Origin: Membranihabitans marinus
GTDB taxonomy: Bacteria; Bacteroidota; Bacteroidia; Chitinophagales; Saprospiraceae
Length of the DNA: 64,000 nucleotides
Reading direction: 5' to 3'
Assembly (NCBI RefSeq): GCF_021729155.1
Contig: NZ_JAJQYA010000018.1
Coordinates: forward strand, 27,677-91,676
This document shows positions 21,055-29,897 of the stretch, one piece after another. The notes under the pieces are model-generated. The model was not told where the DNA came from and did no database searches. It was given only the letters and a program-made list of their open reading frames with translations. The position numbers and the translations under genes were made by a program. Within the stretch, counting starts at the first letter, position 1. Every line of letters begins with the position of its first letter.

Positions 21055-22239
21055 TTAACGGTTTTTTATCCACAACAATGGATTTTGAACCTGTTTTTTC
21101 TTCCATATTTCAAAATGGAGAACTGGGACGCCGTCGTTATTTTCTCCGACAACTCCCAAAATATCTTGTCTGCCTACCTGTTGGTTTTTAACTACATTTA
21201 CCTGACTTAAATTGCTGTATACGGTGTTGTAACTGCCGTGATTTACCAAAACGACCATGTTGAAACCAGCGACAAAAACTGCTTCTATCACCCTCCCTTC
21301 AAATACATTGTAAACCTTGGATCCGGCTTCGGTCTGAATATCGATTCCATCATTTACTACTTTTATGTTTTTGAGTATGGGATGGGCTTGCTCCCCATAT
21401 TTTCTCAAAATAATACCAGCATCGGTTGGCCAAGGTAATTTGCCTTTGTTTTTCTCAAAATTGCTAGAAAGTGCAGTTGTGGCAGGTGTGCTAGGCAATG
21501 CTGTATTGTTTTCCGCAATTAGTCTGGAGATCTTTGCACTCAGAGCTTTGCGCTCTTTTTCTTTTTGCGCTATGGTTTGGTTGAGTTTGGCAATATCTTT
21601 TTTTACGTCCTGAAGCATTTTATCCTTGGTTGCCATTTCCTTGGATAAATTGTTTTTTTGGCTCAACTTTTCATCCTTGGCTGCTGTCGTTCGCTGTTTT
21701 TTAACCTCCAATTGATTTTGCTTGTCCACTAAAGACTGTTGAATCTCTTGTATTTCGCTTTTTTGATTTTTCCTAAAATTCGATATTTGTCTAAAATATT
21801 GCCACCTCGCCATGGCCTGATTGAAGTTGGCTGAAGAAAGAAGCAATAAGATCTTGTTTTGAACCAAATTGGAACGATGATACTGTTGCAACATCTTGCC
21901 GTATTCTTTTTTGATCCGATCCAGCTTTTCCTTTTCTGTTTTTATTGCTCCGTTGAGATAGACTATATCATTGGAAATTTTTTTTAATTCCAGGTTGTAA
22001 TTGGAAATTAGTTTTTCTCGGTTCGAAATCTGATTTTGCAGTAATTGGAATTGGTGTAATATATTGTTTGATTTTTCCTTGCTTTTTTGTAGTAATGCAT
22101 TGGTGGCTTGTATTTCCTTGACAATTTGGTCTCGCTGGACATTCAATGACTCTACGTCTTGACCGTGTACTTTAAAAAGTAACGAGAGGAAGAACAGTGT
22201 ACCGGCTAGGCACTTCAAAAGGTAGTTTAAGATTGTCAT
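21055..22239 (-). CDS. EnvC-like murein hydrolase activator with degenerate M23 domain
   Basis: A 394-residue protein with a signal peptide (cleavage near VHGQD), long coiled coils (about residues 25-110 and 165-235) and a C-terminal LytM/M23 domain. Two catalytic positions are altered. The HxxxD site reads NDGID, with Asn for His, and the HxH site reads VLHFE, with the first His lost. This is the pattern of EnvC-type regulators that activate amidases at the septum and do not cut peptidoglycan themselves. The start overlaps the DUF4292 gene by 68 bp but gives a proper signal peptide. Confidence 0.85.
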   Translation of the reverse strand: MTILNYLLKCLAGTLFFLSLLFKVHGQDVESLNVQRDQIVKEIQATNALLQKSKEKSNNILHQFQLLQNQISNREKLISNYNLELKKISNDIVYLNGAIKTEKEKLDRIKKEYGKMLQQYHRSNLVQNKILLLLSSANFNQAMARWQYFRQISNFRKNQKSEIQEIQQSLVDKQNQLEVKKQRTTAAKDEKLSQKNNLSKEMATKDKMLQDVKKDIAKLNQTIAQKEKERKALSAKISRLIAENNTALPSTPATTALSSNFEKNKGKLPWPTDAGIILRKYGEQAHPILKNIKVVNDGIDIQTEAGSKVYNVFEGRVIEAVFVAGFNMVVLVNHGSYNTVYSNLSQVNVVKNQQVGRQDILGVVGENNDGVPVLHFEIWKKKQVQNPLLWIKNR

Positions 22240-22933
22240 CGAAGCTGAAATTTTTTATTTCTAATTCAATATTAATGTTTTGTGCATTAGGAAAATTTGC
22301 AATATAATAGCGAAAGTAAGGAATATTTTTTAAATTGTTGTTATTATATTTAAGGTAACCAGATTCAATCGTCATACCTTTGCCTTCTATTAACCAAGAA
22401 CTTTCTACAATGGTTTTTTCGTATAAAATATCGATAAATAACTTGGCTTCTGAAGAACTGTAGTCAAACTCATAGACATTTTGGTTTTTGAACAATTCGT
22501 ACTTCTTGCCTTGGACAATAAAGGGATTGCCCAGTAAAAGATTGCGCAAGGAGAAAAATTCAAGGTCTTTACTGTATTTGTTTTGGACTTCTTTCCAACT
22601 GGCCTTCATGTATTCCTTGTTGAGGCGATTGATGACTTGGATAGAATCGTGAGTAACCAATGCTCTAAAGGCTTCAAATCCTATAAATTTGCCCAATATC
22701 CATATGCTGTCACTATTCATTCTGGTAGTCACTGTTGAACTATAACTCATCCCATCATCGGGCAGTGATATTCTCAGTTTGCCACTCATTTCTATATGGT
22801 CAATGGAGAGGAAAAAATCTTCAAAGGCTTCTGGAGAAAATTCACTTTTGGACTTTAATGATTTTGATCCACCACAACTTATGATCATTGCCATTACACA
22901 GCAACCAAATAATATTGAGTACAGTTGTTTCAT
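22172..22933 (-). CDS. DUF4292 family lipoprotein
   Basis: A 253-residue protein with a lipobox (MIISCGGSKS, Cys at 20). The fold resembles LolA/LolB-like half barrels as described for DUF4292: repeated beta strands with 'SGKLRISLPDDGMSYSSTVT' and 'SIWILGKFIGFEAFRALVTHDSI'. A role in handling lipids or outer-membrane assembly is possible, not shown. It lies between a TPR gene and the EnvC-like gene, as commonly seen in this phylum. Confidence 0.8.
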   Translation of the reverse strand: MKQLYSILFGCCVMAMIISCGGSKSLKSKSEFSPEAFEDFFLSIDHIEMSGKLRISLPDDGMSYSSTVTTRMNSDSIWILGKFIGFEAFRALVTHDSIQVINRLNKEYMKASWKEVQNKYSKDLEFFSLRNLLLGNPFIVQGKKYELFKNQNVYEFDYSSSEAKLFIDILYEKTIVESSWLIEGKGMTIESGYLKYNNNNLKNIPYFRYYIANFPNAQNINIELEIKNFSFDDNLKLPFEVPSRYTVLPLVTF

Positions 22934-22948
22934 AGTCTAGCTTTTATT

Positions 22949-24622
22949 CTAATTTGAAGAAGATGGGGGCATGCCATATTTAATGGCTTTGTCATAATAT
23001 TTCTTGGCCGAGGTCGCATTGCCTGCATCGCGATATAAGTCGCTTAATAATTCAAAAACCGGATAATAAACCGAGTTTTCTGCAAGGGGCAAGAGGGTTT
23101 CAATGGCGGCATCTGGTCGATTCATTTTTTGATATACCAAGGCTAGTTGAACCTTGAATTCGGGACTGCTGGGGACTTTATTGACAGCGGATTGAATTAG
23201 TTTTAAGCTTTGTTCCAAATCCGGTTGAGACATTACACAATAACTTTCACGATAATCTATATTGGGATTTTCTCCTAATATTTTTCGCGCTTCAGCAAAA
23301 GCATTCGCTGATTTTTGACCATCGGATTGACATAAGATTTGTCCTTTTAATGCCCATATATTGGAAAGTAAAACTCTGTCCTTAGTTGCCAGTTTTTCCG
23401 CAAATTCCAATTCGAACAAGGCGTCATCATATTTTTGACTGTGGTAGGCTGCCATGGCCTTCATATAATAGACGGTGGCCTTATTGGGAAAATAGATCAT
23501 GGCTTCATCAGTGGTTTTTAACAGTTCCTTCCATTTAAGGGTTTCCTTTAATGTCCAGAACAATTGTTCCCATACCATGTAATTGTCCGGATAGAGGGCT
23601 ATAGTTTGTTGATAGAGGGGGATGGCCAGCAACGAATTTCCCGTATTGACCAACATATCGGCTCTAAATGCCAGAGCCTTAGCATCGTCGGGATGTGCGG
23701 TCAACAACCAAGCACTGGCTTCGCTTAAAGCTTGGAGTTCTAGACTGTCCAAATCTTCTAAATTGTTCTCTAAGAATGGCGCTAGATGAGGATATTTGCT
23801 GTTAAAGTCAATGGCTGAGTTGCTAAACATGTTCTCCAGCGTTCTGATTTTTTGAATAACAGAAGAAGTTGAATTGTCCTTGACATGTAATGCAATATTG
23901 GCGTCGGCGTCGTCGGGATCCAATGTGATTATGGATTGATAAACAGCCATGGCTTCTTCATCACGGCCTTGTTTTTTATAAAAATTGGCCAAGAGATTCA
24001 ACAATAATTTATCGTTTGGATTTTCTTCTGACAATTTTTTCAATTCCACTATGGCTTCATCCTGTCTGTTCAATTGATCTAGGATCTGAATCTTTGAAAG
24101 GGCGTAGTCCCTGTGATAGCCAAATCGATCGATTAACCGATTTACGGTTTCCAATTGTTTTCCGTACTGTCCAGTTTTGTGATATAAGTACTCTAGACGA
24201 TCGTAATACTCTTTTTCATTGGGAAACTGTTTAACCAAATTTTCCATGGTATTCGAAGCTTCCAGTATTTGATCGTTGTTGGCATAGGCTTCAGCACCGT
24301 GGATATAGTACCATGGATTGGTTTTTTCATTGACCAGGGCTAAAGAGAAATAATTAGCCGATTCGGTGTAGTTTTTTTGCTGTAAGTACACTTTGGCCAA
24401 TAGGTAGGCAGCCACATCGTCGTTGGGATCCAATTCCAAAATTTGTTTGTATAAAACAATGGCTCCGTCGGTATCTCCAATTATTTTTTTCTTTTCTGCA
24501 TCAATAAACATCGACTCTGTATCGACAGATTTTTGAGGCAATAATAGTTCTTGACTCAGACCTGTCGGTGGAAGGTAAAAGAGTGCTAAGAAAAAAATCA
24601 ACAATGATGTGGCTACATGCAC
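22949..24622 (-). CDS. TPR-repeat protein, exported
   Basis: A 557-residue protein with an N-terminal signal or membrane segment (LLIFFLALFYLPPTGLSQ), then at least a dozen tetratricopeptide repeats through to the C terminus (e.g. AIVLYKQILELDPNDDVAAY, AMAVYQSIITLDPDDADANI). TPR arrays are protein-protein scaffolds. Its place next to DUF4292 and EnvC-like genes suggests a part in envelope biogenesis, by context only. Confidence 0.85.
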   Translation of the reverse strand: MHVATSLLIFFLALFYLPPTGLSQELLLPQKSVDTESMFIDAEKKKIIGDTDGAIVLYKQILELDPNDDVAAYLLAKVYLQQKNYTESANYFSLALVNEKTNPWYYIHGAEAYANNDQILEASNTMENLVKQFPNEKEYYDRLEYLYHKTGQYGKQLETVNRLIDRFGYHRDYALSKIQILDQLNRQDEAIVELKKLSEENPNDKLLLNLLANFYKKQGRDEEAMAVYQSIITLDPDDADANIALHVKDNSTSSVIQKIRTLENMFSNSAIDFNSKYPHLAPFLENNLEDLDSLELQALSEASAWLLTAHPDDAKALAFRADMLVNTGNSLLAIPLYQQTIALYPDNYMVWEQLFWTLKETLKWKELLKTTDEAMIYFPNKATVYYMKAMAAYHSQKYDDALFELEFAEKLATKDRVLLSNIWALKGQILCQSDGQKSANAFAEARKILGENPNIDYRESYCVMSQPDLEQSLKLIQSAVNKVPSSPEFKVQLALVYQKMNRPDAAIETLLPLAENSVYYPVFELLSDLYRDAGNATSAKKYYDKAIKYGMPPSSSN

Positions 24623-24636
24623 TAATATAAATGGTT

Positions 24637-26064
24637 TTAATCTACAATTGTAATTTTACAGAAGTTGGTCTTCAGTCTTTTGTTCAACGGCATAGCTCCT
24701 GTATTTATTATAACATCACCAGACGATATCCATTCTTTTGATTTCAATATATTGACTACATCTTCAATGGTACCATCGGTAGTGGTAAATTTGTCGTACT
24801 TAAAGCATTTAATTCCCCATACCAAATTGAGAATAGACAGGGTCTTGTTGTTGCCTGAAAACATAAATATAGGACAATCTGGGCGATAACTACTCACTTT
24901 AAATGCAGTATATCCCGATTCGGTAAATCCTACGATACCTTTGGCACCGATAGTTCGCGACATTCTACCCGCGGTAAAACAAACCACATCTGAATGATAG
25001 GTCTCCGATCCTTTGACTGCTTTGGGGCGTTTGCCTTTCATCATCAACAGTTTTTCCGCCTCGCTCAATATCTTAGTCATCATTTCAATCGTCATCACGG
25101 GATACTCACCAACACTGGTTTCTCCACTCAACATTACGGCGTCAGCACCATCAAATACGGCATTGGCCACATCGGTAACTTCTGCTCTGGTAGGAGATGG
25201 GTTGGAAATCATACTGTCCATCATTTGGGTGGCAACGATGACGGGGCATGAATTTTCGATACACTTGTTGATTATTTGTTTTTGAATACCAGGCAATTGC
25301 TCGAGGGGTACTTCAATACCCAAATCTCCACGGGCAACCATTATTCCATCGGTAACTTCGATTATAGAGTCGATATCGGCAACGGCTTCAGGTTTTTCAA
25401 TTTTAGAGATTACGAGGGCGGGGTGGTTGGCCTTAGAAATAATTTCTTTTAGTTGAATAACGTCTTCTGGTTTGCGCACAAAGGATAGAGCGATCCAATC
25501 AACATCTTGCGTCAAAATATAATTAAGATCTCTTAAATCTTTTGGGGTAAGAGCAGGCAGAGAAGTTTTTGTATCTGGCAAATTTACCCCTTTTCTACTA
25601 CTCAATTCTTTTCCGTGTTCCACTTTTAATCGAACACTATTGATGCGATTGGTATCGATTACAGAAAATATAACCTTGCCATCGTCACATAAAATTCTCT
25701 CACCGGGATTGACATCTTTCGGGAAGTCGGCATAACTAATGTGTACTCGCTCTGCATTACCTAATACTTCTTCCGTAGTAAATTCTATTTCGTCACCTCT
25801 AGTAAGCGGAATGGCATTGTTCTCGATTAATCCCACTCTGATCTTAGGGCCTTGTAAATCAGCCAATATACTAACATAGGTGCCCAGTTCTTCCTTTAAT
25901 TGATGGATGGTATCAATTACTTTTTGGTGGGTTTCGTGCTCACCGTGTGAGAAATTTAAACGAAACACATCTACACCTGCCAAGATTAATTTTTTTAATT
26001 GATCATATGAGTCAATGGCTGGACCTACTGTGGCTACAATTTTTGTTTTTTGAAAAGAATTCAT
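24637..26064 (-). CDS. pyk: Pyruvate kinase
   Basis: A 475-residue enzyme from the ATG at 26064 (MNSFQKTKIVATVGPAIDS); a longer TTG start seven codons upstream is less likely. It has the nucleotide/Mg site around MVARGDLGIEVP, the active-site Lys in SKIEKPEAV and the domain with VMLSGETSVGEYP. It converts phosphoenolpyruvate and ADP to pyruvate and ATP. First gene of the minus-strand run; a palindrome sits between its predicted promoter and start. Confidence 0.96.
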   Translation of the reverse strand: MNSFQKTKIVATVGPAIDSYDQLKKLILAGVDVFRLNFSHGEHETHQKVIDTIHQLKEELGTYVSILADLQGPKIRVGLIENNAIPLTRGDEIEFTTEEVLGNAERVHISYADFPKDVNPGERILCDDGKVIFSVIDTNRINSVRLKVEHGKELSSRKGVNLPDTKTSLPALTPKDLRDLNYILTQDVDWIALSFVRKPEDVIQLKEIISKANHPALVISKIEKPEAVADIDSIIEVTDGIMVARGDLGIEVPLEQLPGIQKQIINKCIENSCPVIVATQMMDSMISNPSPTRAEVTDVANAVFDGADAVMLSGETSVGEYPVMTIEMMTKILSEAEKLLMMKGKRPKAVKGSETYHSDVVCFTAGRMSRTIGAKGIVGFTESGYTAFKVSSYRPDCPIFMFSGNNKTLSILNLVWGIKCFKYDKFTTTDGTIEDVVNILKSKEWISSGDVIINTGAMPLNKRLKTNFCKITIVD

Positions 26065-26097
26065 ACACGAGATTTGTTTATTCAAGATTTAATAATC

Positions 26098-26132
26098 ACA
26101 CCTATCAGATAGGTGTCAAATGGACAAAAATA
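26098..26132 (-). promoter_or_regulatory. pyk promoter -7 element and adjoining 19-bp palindrome
   Basis: On the minus strand TATTTTTG (26132-26125) fits the -7 element TAnnTTTG and puts the start of transcription near 26118. Directly downstream lies ACACCTATC-A-GATAGGTGT (26098-26116), a perfect palindrome. The position suggests an operator or a 5' UTR hairpin. No convincing -33 TTTG was found, which lowers confidence. Confidence 0.45.
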
Positions 26133-26291
26133 GTTAAAAATTATAATGTTGTATCTTAAAGCTCAATAAGTCTAGGTAAAATCGTCAAGAAATAAATGCA
26201 ATATATAGATGAGGTAGGGGGCTGAGTAGGGAGTATTTTCAATAAAATGCCTATATTGCCGTGCTATTTGCGCACAATTGATAAAAAAAAC

Positions 26292-26322
26292 TTGTTAATC
26301 AAGGGATTTATATATTAATTTG
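26292..26322 (+). promoter_or_regulatory. acpP promoter
   Basis: TTG at 26292-26294 and TTAATTTG at 26315-26322 are 20 bp apart, an approximate match to the -33/-7 pattern, with the start codon at 26354. The -7 element has T where A is expected at its second base. Confidence 0.4.
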
Positions 26323-26353
26323 CGCTAAAATTGTTTCATAAAATTAGAATATC

Positions 26354-26593
26354 ATGTCGAGCGTAGCTGAAAAAGTTAAAAAAATTATTGTTGATAAATT
26401 GGGTGTTGACGAATCAGAGGTAACACCAGAGGCTAGTTTTACAAATGACCTAGGTGCTGATTCATTGGATACAGTGGAGTTAATTATGGAATTCGAGAAA
26501 GAATTCGATATATCCATCCCTGATGAGGAGGCTGAAAATATCCAGACAGTAGGACAAGCCGTTTCATATGTTCAAAAAGAAGTTGAGAATTAA
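26354..26593 (+). CDS. acpP: Acyl carrier protein
   Basis: A 79-residue acidic protein with the phosphopantetheine serine in [10 protein letters not shown] and the usual four-helix pattern. It carries growing acyl chains in fatty-acid synthesis. It is followed by its own terminator, then fabF 367 bp on. Confidence 0.97.
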   Translation: MSSVAEKVKKIIVDKLGVDESEVTPEASFTNDLGADSLDTVELIMEFEKEFDISIPDEEAENIQTVGQAVSYVQKEVEN

Positions 26594-26613
26594 TTATAAT
26601 AATTAATACTTTT

Positions 26614-26654
26614 AGCCCTCTTATTTGTAAAAAAGTAAGAGGGCTATTTTTTTT
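26614..26654 (+). terminator. Terminator after acpP
   Basis: AGCCCTCTTA pairs perfectly with TAAGAGGGCT and is followed by ATTTTTTTT. Because it is strong, fabF probably has its own promoter or relies on read-through. Confidence 0.85.
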
Positions 26655-26960
26655 GAATAAATTTTGATCGTAGACCTTCCCAGCTGTTTTATGTCAAATT
26701 GCGTAAATCAATAAATCGGAGGTTTTAGCAATTTTAAGTTGCTGGAATTAGTTAAGTTGAGGCTATTTGGCCTAATATTTAAAACTAAGGAATGTTTTTT
26801 TATTATATTGAGATGTGTACTTTAGTTAATAGGGTGATCTTAATTTAGTTAAATTTTTTTTAATACTTTTATTGATATTTTTAATGTTATCAGGTATTAA
26901 AGGAGTCCATTAAAAATTATTATTTAAAAAAGATAATAGACCAAGAGAAAAAAAAAGCTG
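26655..26960. other. Non-coding leader before fabF
   Basis: About 300 bp of AT-rich sequence between the acpP terminator and fabF. TACTTTAG near 26818 is a weak promoter match. No gene, repeat or riboswitch was recognised. Confidence 0.4.
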
Positions 26961-28202
26961 ATGAAAAGAGTCGTAATAACAGGAATAGGAGCCATCACTC
27001 CCATAGGTAATAATATAGAAGAATACTCGAAAGCGCTAAAAGAAGGGCGCAGTGGAGCGGATTACATTACGCATTTCGACGCCACTAAATTTAAATCTAC
27101 TTTTGCTTGTGAAGTGAAAAATTTTAACGGCGACGAAATTTTTGGCCGAAAAGAGGCTCGAAAAATGGACATGTTTAGTCAGTACGGCATGGTGTCTACC
27201 GAGGAAGCCATTCAAGATAGTGGTATCGATTTGGATGCTGTAGACTTAGATCGCGTCGGTGTAATTTGGGGTTCTGGTATTGGTGGTTTAAGATCACTTG
27301 AAGAGCAAATCGAAATCAATTCTGATTACGATAAGGATCCCCGTTACAATCCTTTTATGATTCCCAAGATGATCGTAGATATCGTTCCTGGTCAAATCGC
27401 CATTCGATATGGTTTGAGAGGGATCAATTACGGTACTGTGTCGGCATGTGCATCATCAAGTCACGCCATCATCAATGCAGTGGACAATATAAGATTGGGC
27501 CGTGCTGATGTTATTATTTCGGGTGGATCGGAAGCAGCAGTTACCAGAGTAGGTATTGGAGGATTTTCAGGCATGAAGGCTTTGTCCAATCGCAATGACG
27601 ATCCCAAAACCGCTTCTCGCCCCTTTGATCTTGACCGAGATGGTTTTGTGTTGGGAGAGGGTAGTGGTACCGTGATTTTGGAAGATTTAGAACACGCTCG
27701 CAAGAGAGGTGCAAAAATATATGCCGAAGTATTGGGTGGAGGTATGACCGATGATGCCTATCATATAACGGCTCCTCATCCCGATGGCCGCGGTGCTGCC
27801 AATGTGATGAGAAATGCATTGCAAGAATCTAAAGTCAATACCTCTGAAATCGATTATATCAATGTTCATGGTACATCTACTCCACTAGGAGATGTGGCCG
27901 AAGTGAAGGCGATTTTGGAAATTTTCAAGTCAGATGCCTATCGTTTAAATATATCTTCGACTAAATCTATGACAGGTCATTTATTGGGAGCTTCTGGTGC
28001 CATTGAGGCCATCGCTTGTATGATTGGTATGCAGGAAGGATTTGTTCCACCCACCATCAATCACTTTACCGATGATCCCGATATCGATGCCCAGTTGAAT
28101 TTGACATTTAATGAAGCCCAGGACAGGAAGATCGAGACCGTATTGTGCAATACTTTTGGCTTTGGCGGTCATAATACTTCCTTTGTTTTGAGAAAATTCT
28201 GA
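26961..28202 (+). CDS. fabF: 3-oxoacyl-ACP synthase II
   Basis: A 413-residue condensing enzyme. The catalytic triad is visible: Cys in VSACASSSHA, His in NVHGTSTPLGD and His in KSMTGHLLGASGA. It extends acyl-ACP with malonyl-ACP. The order acpP-fabF-rnc is a common conserved set. Confidence 0.97.
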   Translation: MKRVVITGIGAITPIGNNIEEYSKALKEGRSGADYITHFDATKFKSTFACEVKNFNGDEIFGRKEARKMDMFSQYGMVSTEEAIQDSGIDLDAVDLDRVGVIWGSGIGGLRSLEEQIEINSDYDKDPRYNPFMIPKMIVDIVPGQIAIRYGLRGINYGTVSACASSSHAIINAVDNIRLGRADVIISGGSEAAVTRVGIGGFSGMKALSNRNDDPKTASRPFDLDRDGFVLGEGSGTVILEDLEHARKRGAKIYAEVLGGGMTDDAYHITAPHPDGRGAANVMRNALQESKVNTSEIDYINVHGTSTPLGDVAEVKAILEIFKSDAYRLNISSTKSMTGHLLGASGAIEAIACMIGMQEGFVPPTINHFTDDPDIDAQLNLTFNEAQDRKIETVLCNTFGFGGHNTSFVLRKF

Positions 28203-28219
28203 TTTTAAATAGGCAAGCA

Positions 28220-28945
28220 TTGATTCAAAAAATATATAATTACTTTTGGTCTAAAGACAAATATTTTATCCGAAATATTCGGGAGCAATTGGGTTTTGTA
28301 CCTAAAAATTTGTTTTTATTCAAGCAAGCCTTTATTCACAAAAGTAACCAAGATCCATCCTATCAAATCTCAAATGAACGACTTGAGTTTTTAGGTGACG
28401 CCATACTTTCAACCATTATCGCGGAGTATTTATTTAATAAATACATCTATGAAGACGAAGGGTTTTTGACCAAGATGAGGGCGAAAATTGTGCAGCGAAA
28501 GACCCTTAATAAGGTAGGGAAGGACTTGGGTTTAGATGTTTTTCTCAAGCACTACAATCAATTGAAGCTAAGTGATTCCATGCTGGGCAATGCCTTGGAG
28601 GCTTTATTGGGCGCTATTTATATAGAAAAGGGCTATAGTTATACCAAAAACTTTGTCATCGATAAGATCCTTCAAGACCATCTCGATATTCATTCTCTTG
28701 AGAAAAAGGACGAAAATTTCAAGAGTCGATTGTTGGAATGGTGCCAAAAGCATAGTAAGGAACTTGAATATGAATTGGTGGAAAAATACCGTCATCAGAA
28801 ACGGGATCGATTTAAGGTTGCCGTATTGGTCGATGGAAAAATTATTGCAGAAGCTTCGGAATTCAACAAAAAGGGAGCAGAGCAATTAGCTTCCCAAAAG
28901 GCCATGAGTTCTTTGGGATTGATTAAAGTACCGGTTCAAGGATAG
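28220..28945 (+). CDS. rnc: Ribonuclease III
   Basis: A 241-residue protein: catalytic domain with the signature NERLEFLGDAIL (about residues 53-64), a second acidic site in LGNALEALLGAIYIEKG, and a double-stranded RNA-binding domain from about residue 170. The best start is TTG at 28220, 17 bp after fabF; no ATG fits the conserved N terminus. It processes rRNA precursors and structured RNAs, so the many hairpin repeats nearby could be substrates if transcribed. Confidence 0.93.
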   Translation: MIQKIYNYFWSKDKYFIRNIREQLGFVPKNLFLFKQAFIHKSNQDPSYQISNERLEFLGDAILSTIIAEYLFNKYIYEDEGFLTKMRAKIVQRKTLNKVGKDLGLDVFLKHYNQLKLSDSMLGNALEALLGAIYIEKGYSYTKNFVIDKILQDHLDIHSLEKKDENFKSRLLEWCQKHSKELEYELVEKYRHQKRDRFKVAVLVDGKIIAEASEFNKKGAEQLASQKAMSSLGLIKVPVQG

Positions 28946-28949
28946 ATAG

Positions 28950-29897
28950 ATGATAGATCCGGCTGAATTTGTGACCAATAGTCGATTGTCATTGATGAAA
29001 GCGGGATTGGAGGTTTGGGCCGATTGGATGTCCAATATGTACGAGAAGCCCATCTTGGAACATCTCCAAACATTTGAGCAAGAGCGGTTTCAGATAGCAT
29101 CGTCAATGGTGGATGCCAAGCTCGGTAAAATAGGGCAGAGGTTGCGCCTTCTAGACGCCAGTGTTGATCGTACGGATTTGGATGGTTTTTTTTATCATTG
29201 GACTTATCTTCAGCTATTGTTGAGCTTTTGGCAGCGCTACGATGATTTAAATCCTTCTTTGCAGCTGAATTTACTCTATCAATCCGGTCTGAATTTTACA
29301 AAGAAAAATCTCGCTACTGCGCCCAGATTAGAGGGGCGGTTTACGGTTCTGTATCAAGAGTTTGAAAAGGTGGAGAAGTTGCGACAGCGCGAGGTTTGGT
29401 TTCTGGATAAAGATGGGGGAAGATTTCATTTACTGCGAGATTTTGCATTTGGCAATCAACCATTTGAGCAAACATTTATAACCGGGAGAGATTATGGCGG
29501 ACAATTGATTCCCTTGCCTTTCGACGGCAGTGTTCGATGTTGGAAAGAGAATTTGGCCCTTATGGCGGTTTCTTCAGAAGCATTGGATTGGTCGAAGTAT
29601 GTCTGTGATTTACATAGCTTGAATGAGAAAATGCATGATGTTTTACTGCTAAATCCATTTTTGGAAGCGCTTCCTGTGGTATTGTCCTTGCAAACTGTTT
29701 ATGCAGATGGTGAGTGGTATATGTTAGATCATCAGAGACAGAGGTTGTCGAAATTGGTCGGAAGTGATTTTGTAATGCAAAGTATTTTTGCTGCCTGTTA
29801 TTATCAACCGACCGTTGTTGTAGGGTTATGGTCTCGGATGGGATTTCAACCTTGGGCTACTGTACAAGATGGTCAATATCAACCTGTGTTGTTGTGA
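28950..29897 (+). CDS. Hypothetical protein downstream of rnc
   Basis: A 315-residue protein I do not recognise. It begins four bases after rnc and is probably translated with it. It is soluble, rich in Trp and Leu, with no signal peptide and no visible catalytic motif. Features include a helical start (LSLMKAGLEVWADWMSNMYE) and the segments WFLDKDGGRFHLLRDFAFGN and EWYMLDHQRQRLSKLVGSD. The open frame of normal codon use and tight spacing make it a real gene. Confidence 0.75.
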   Translation: MIDPAEFVTNSRLSLMKAGLEVWADWMSNMYEKPILEHLQTFEQERFQIASSMVDAKLGKIGQRLRLLDASVDRTDLDGFFYHWTYLQLLLSFWQRYDDLNPSLQLNLLYQSGLNFTKKNLATAPRLEGRFTVLYQEFEKVEKLRQREVWFLDKDGGRFHLLRDFAFGNQPFEQTFITGRDYGGQLIPLPFDGSVRCWKENLALMAVSSEALDWSKYVCDLHSLNEKMHDVLLLNPFLEALPVVLSLQTVYADGEWYMLDHQRQRLSKLVGSDFVMQSIFAACYYQPTVVVGLWSRMGFQPWATVQDGQYQPVLL

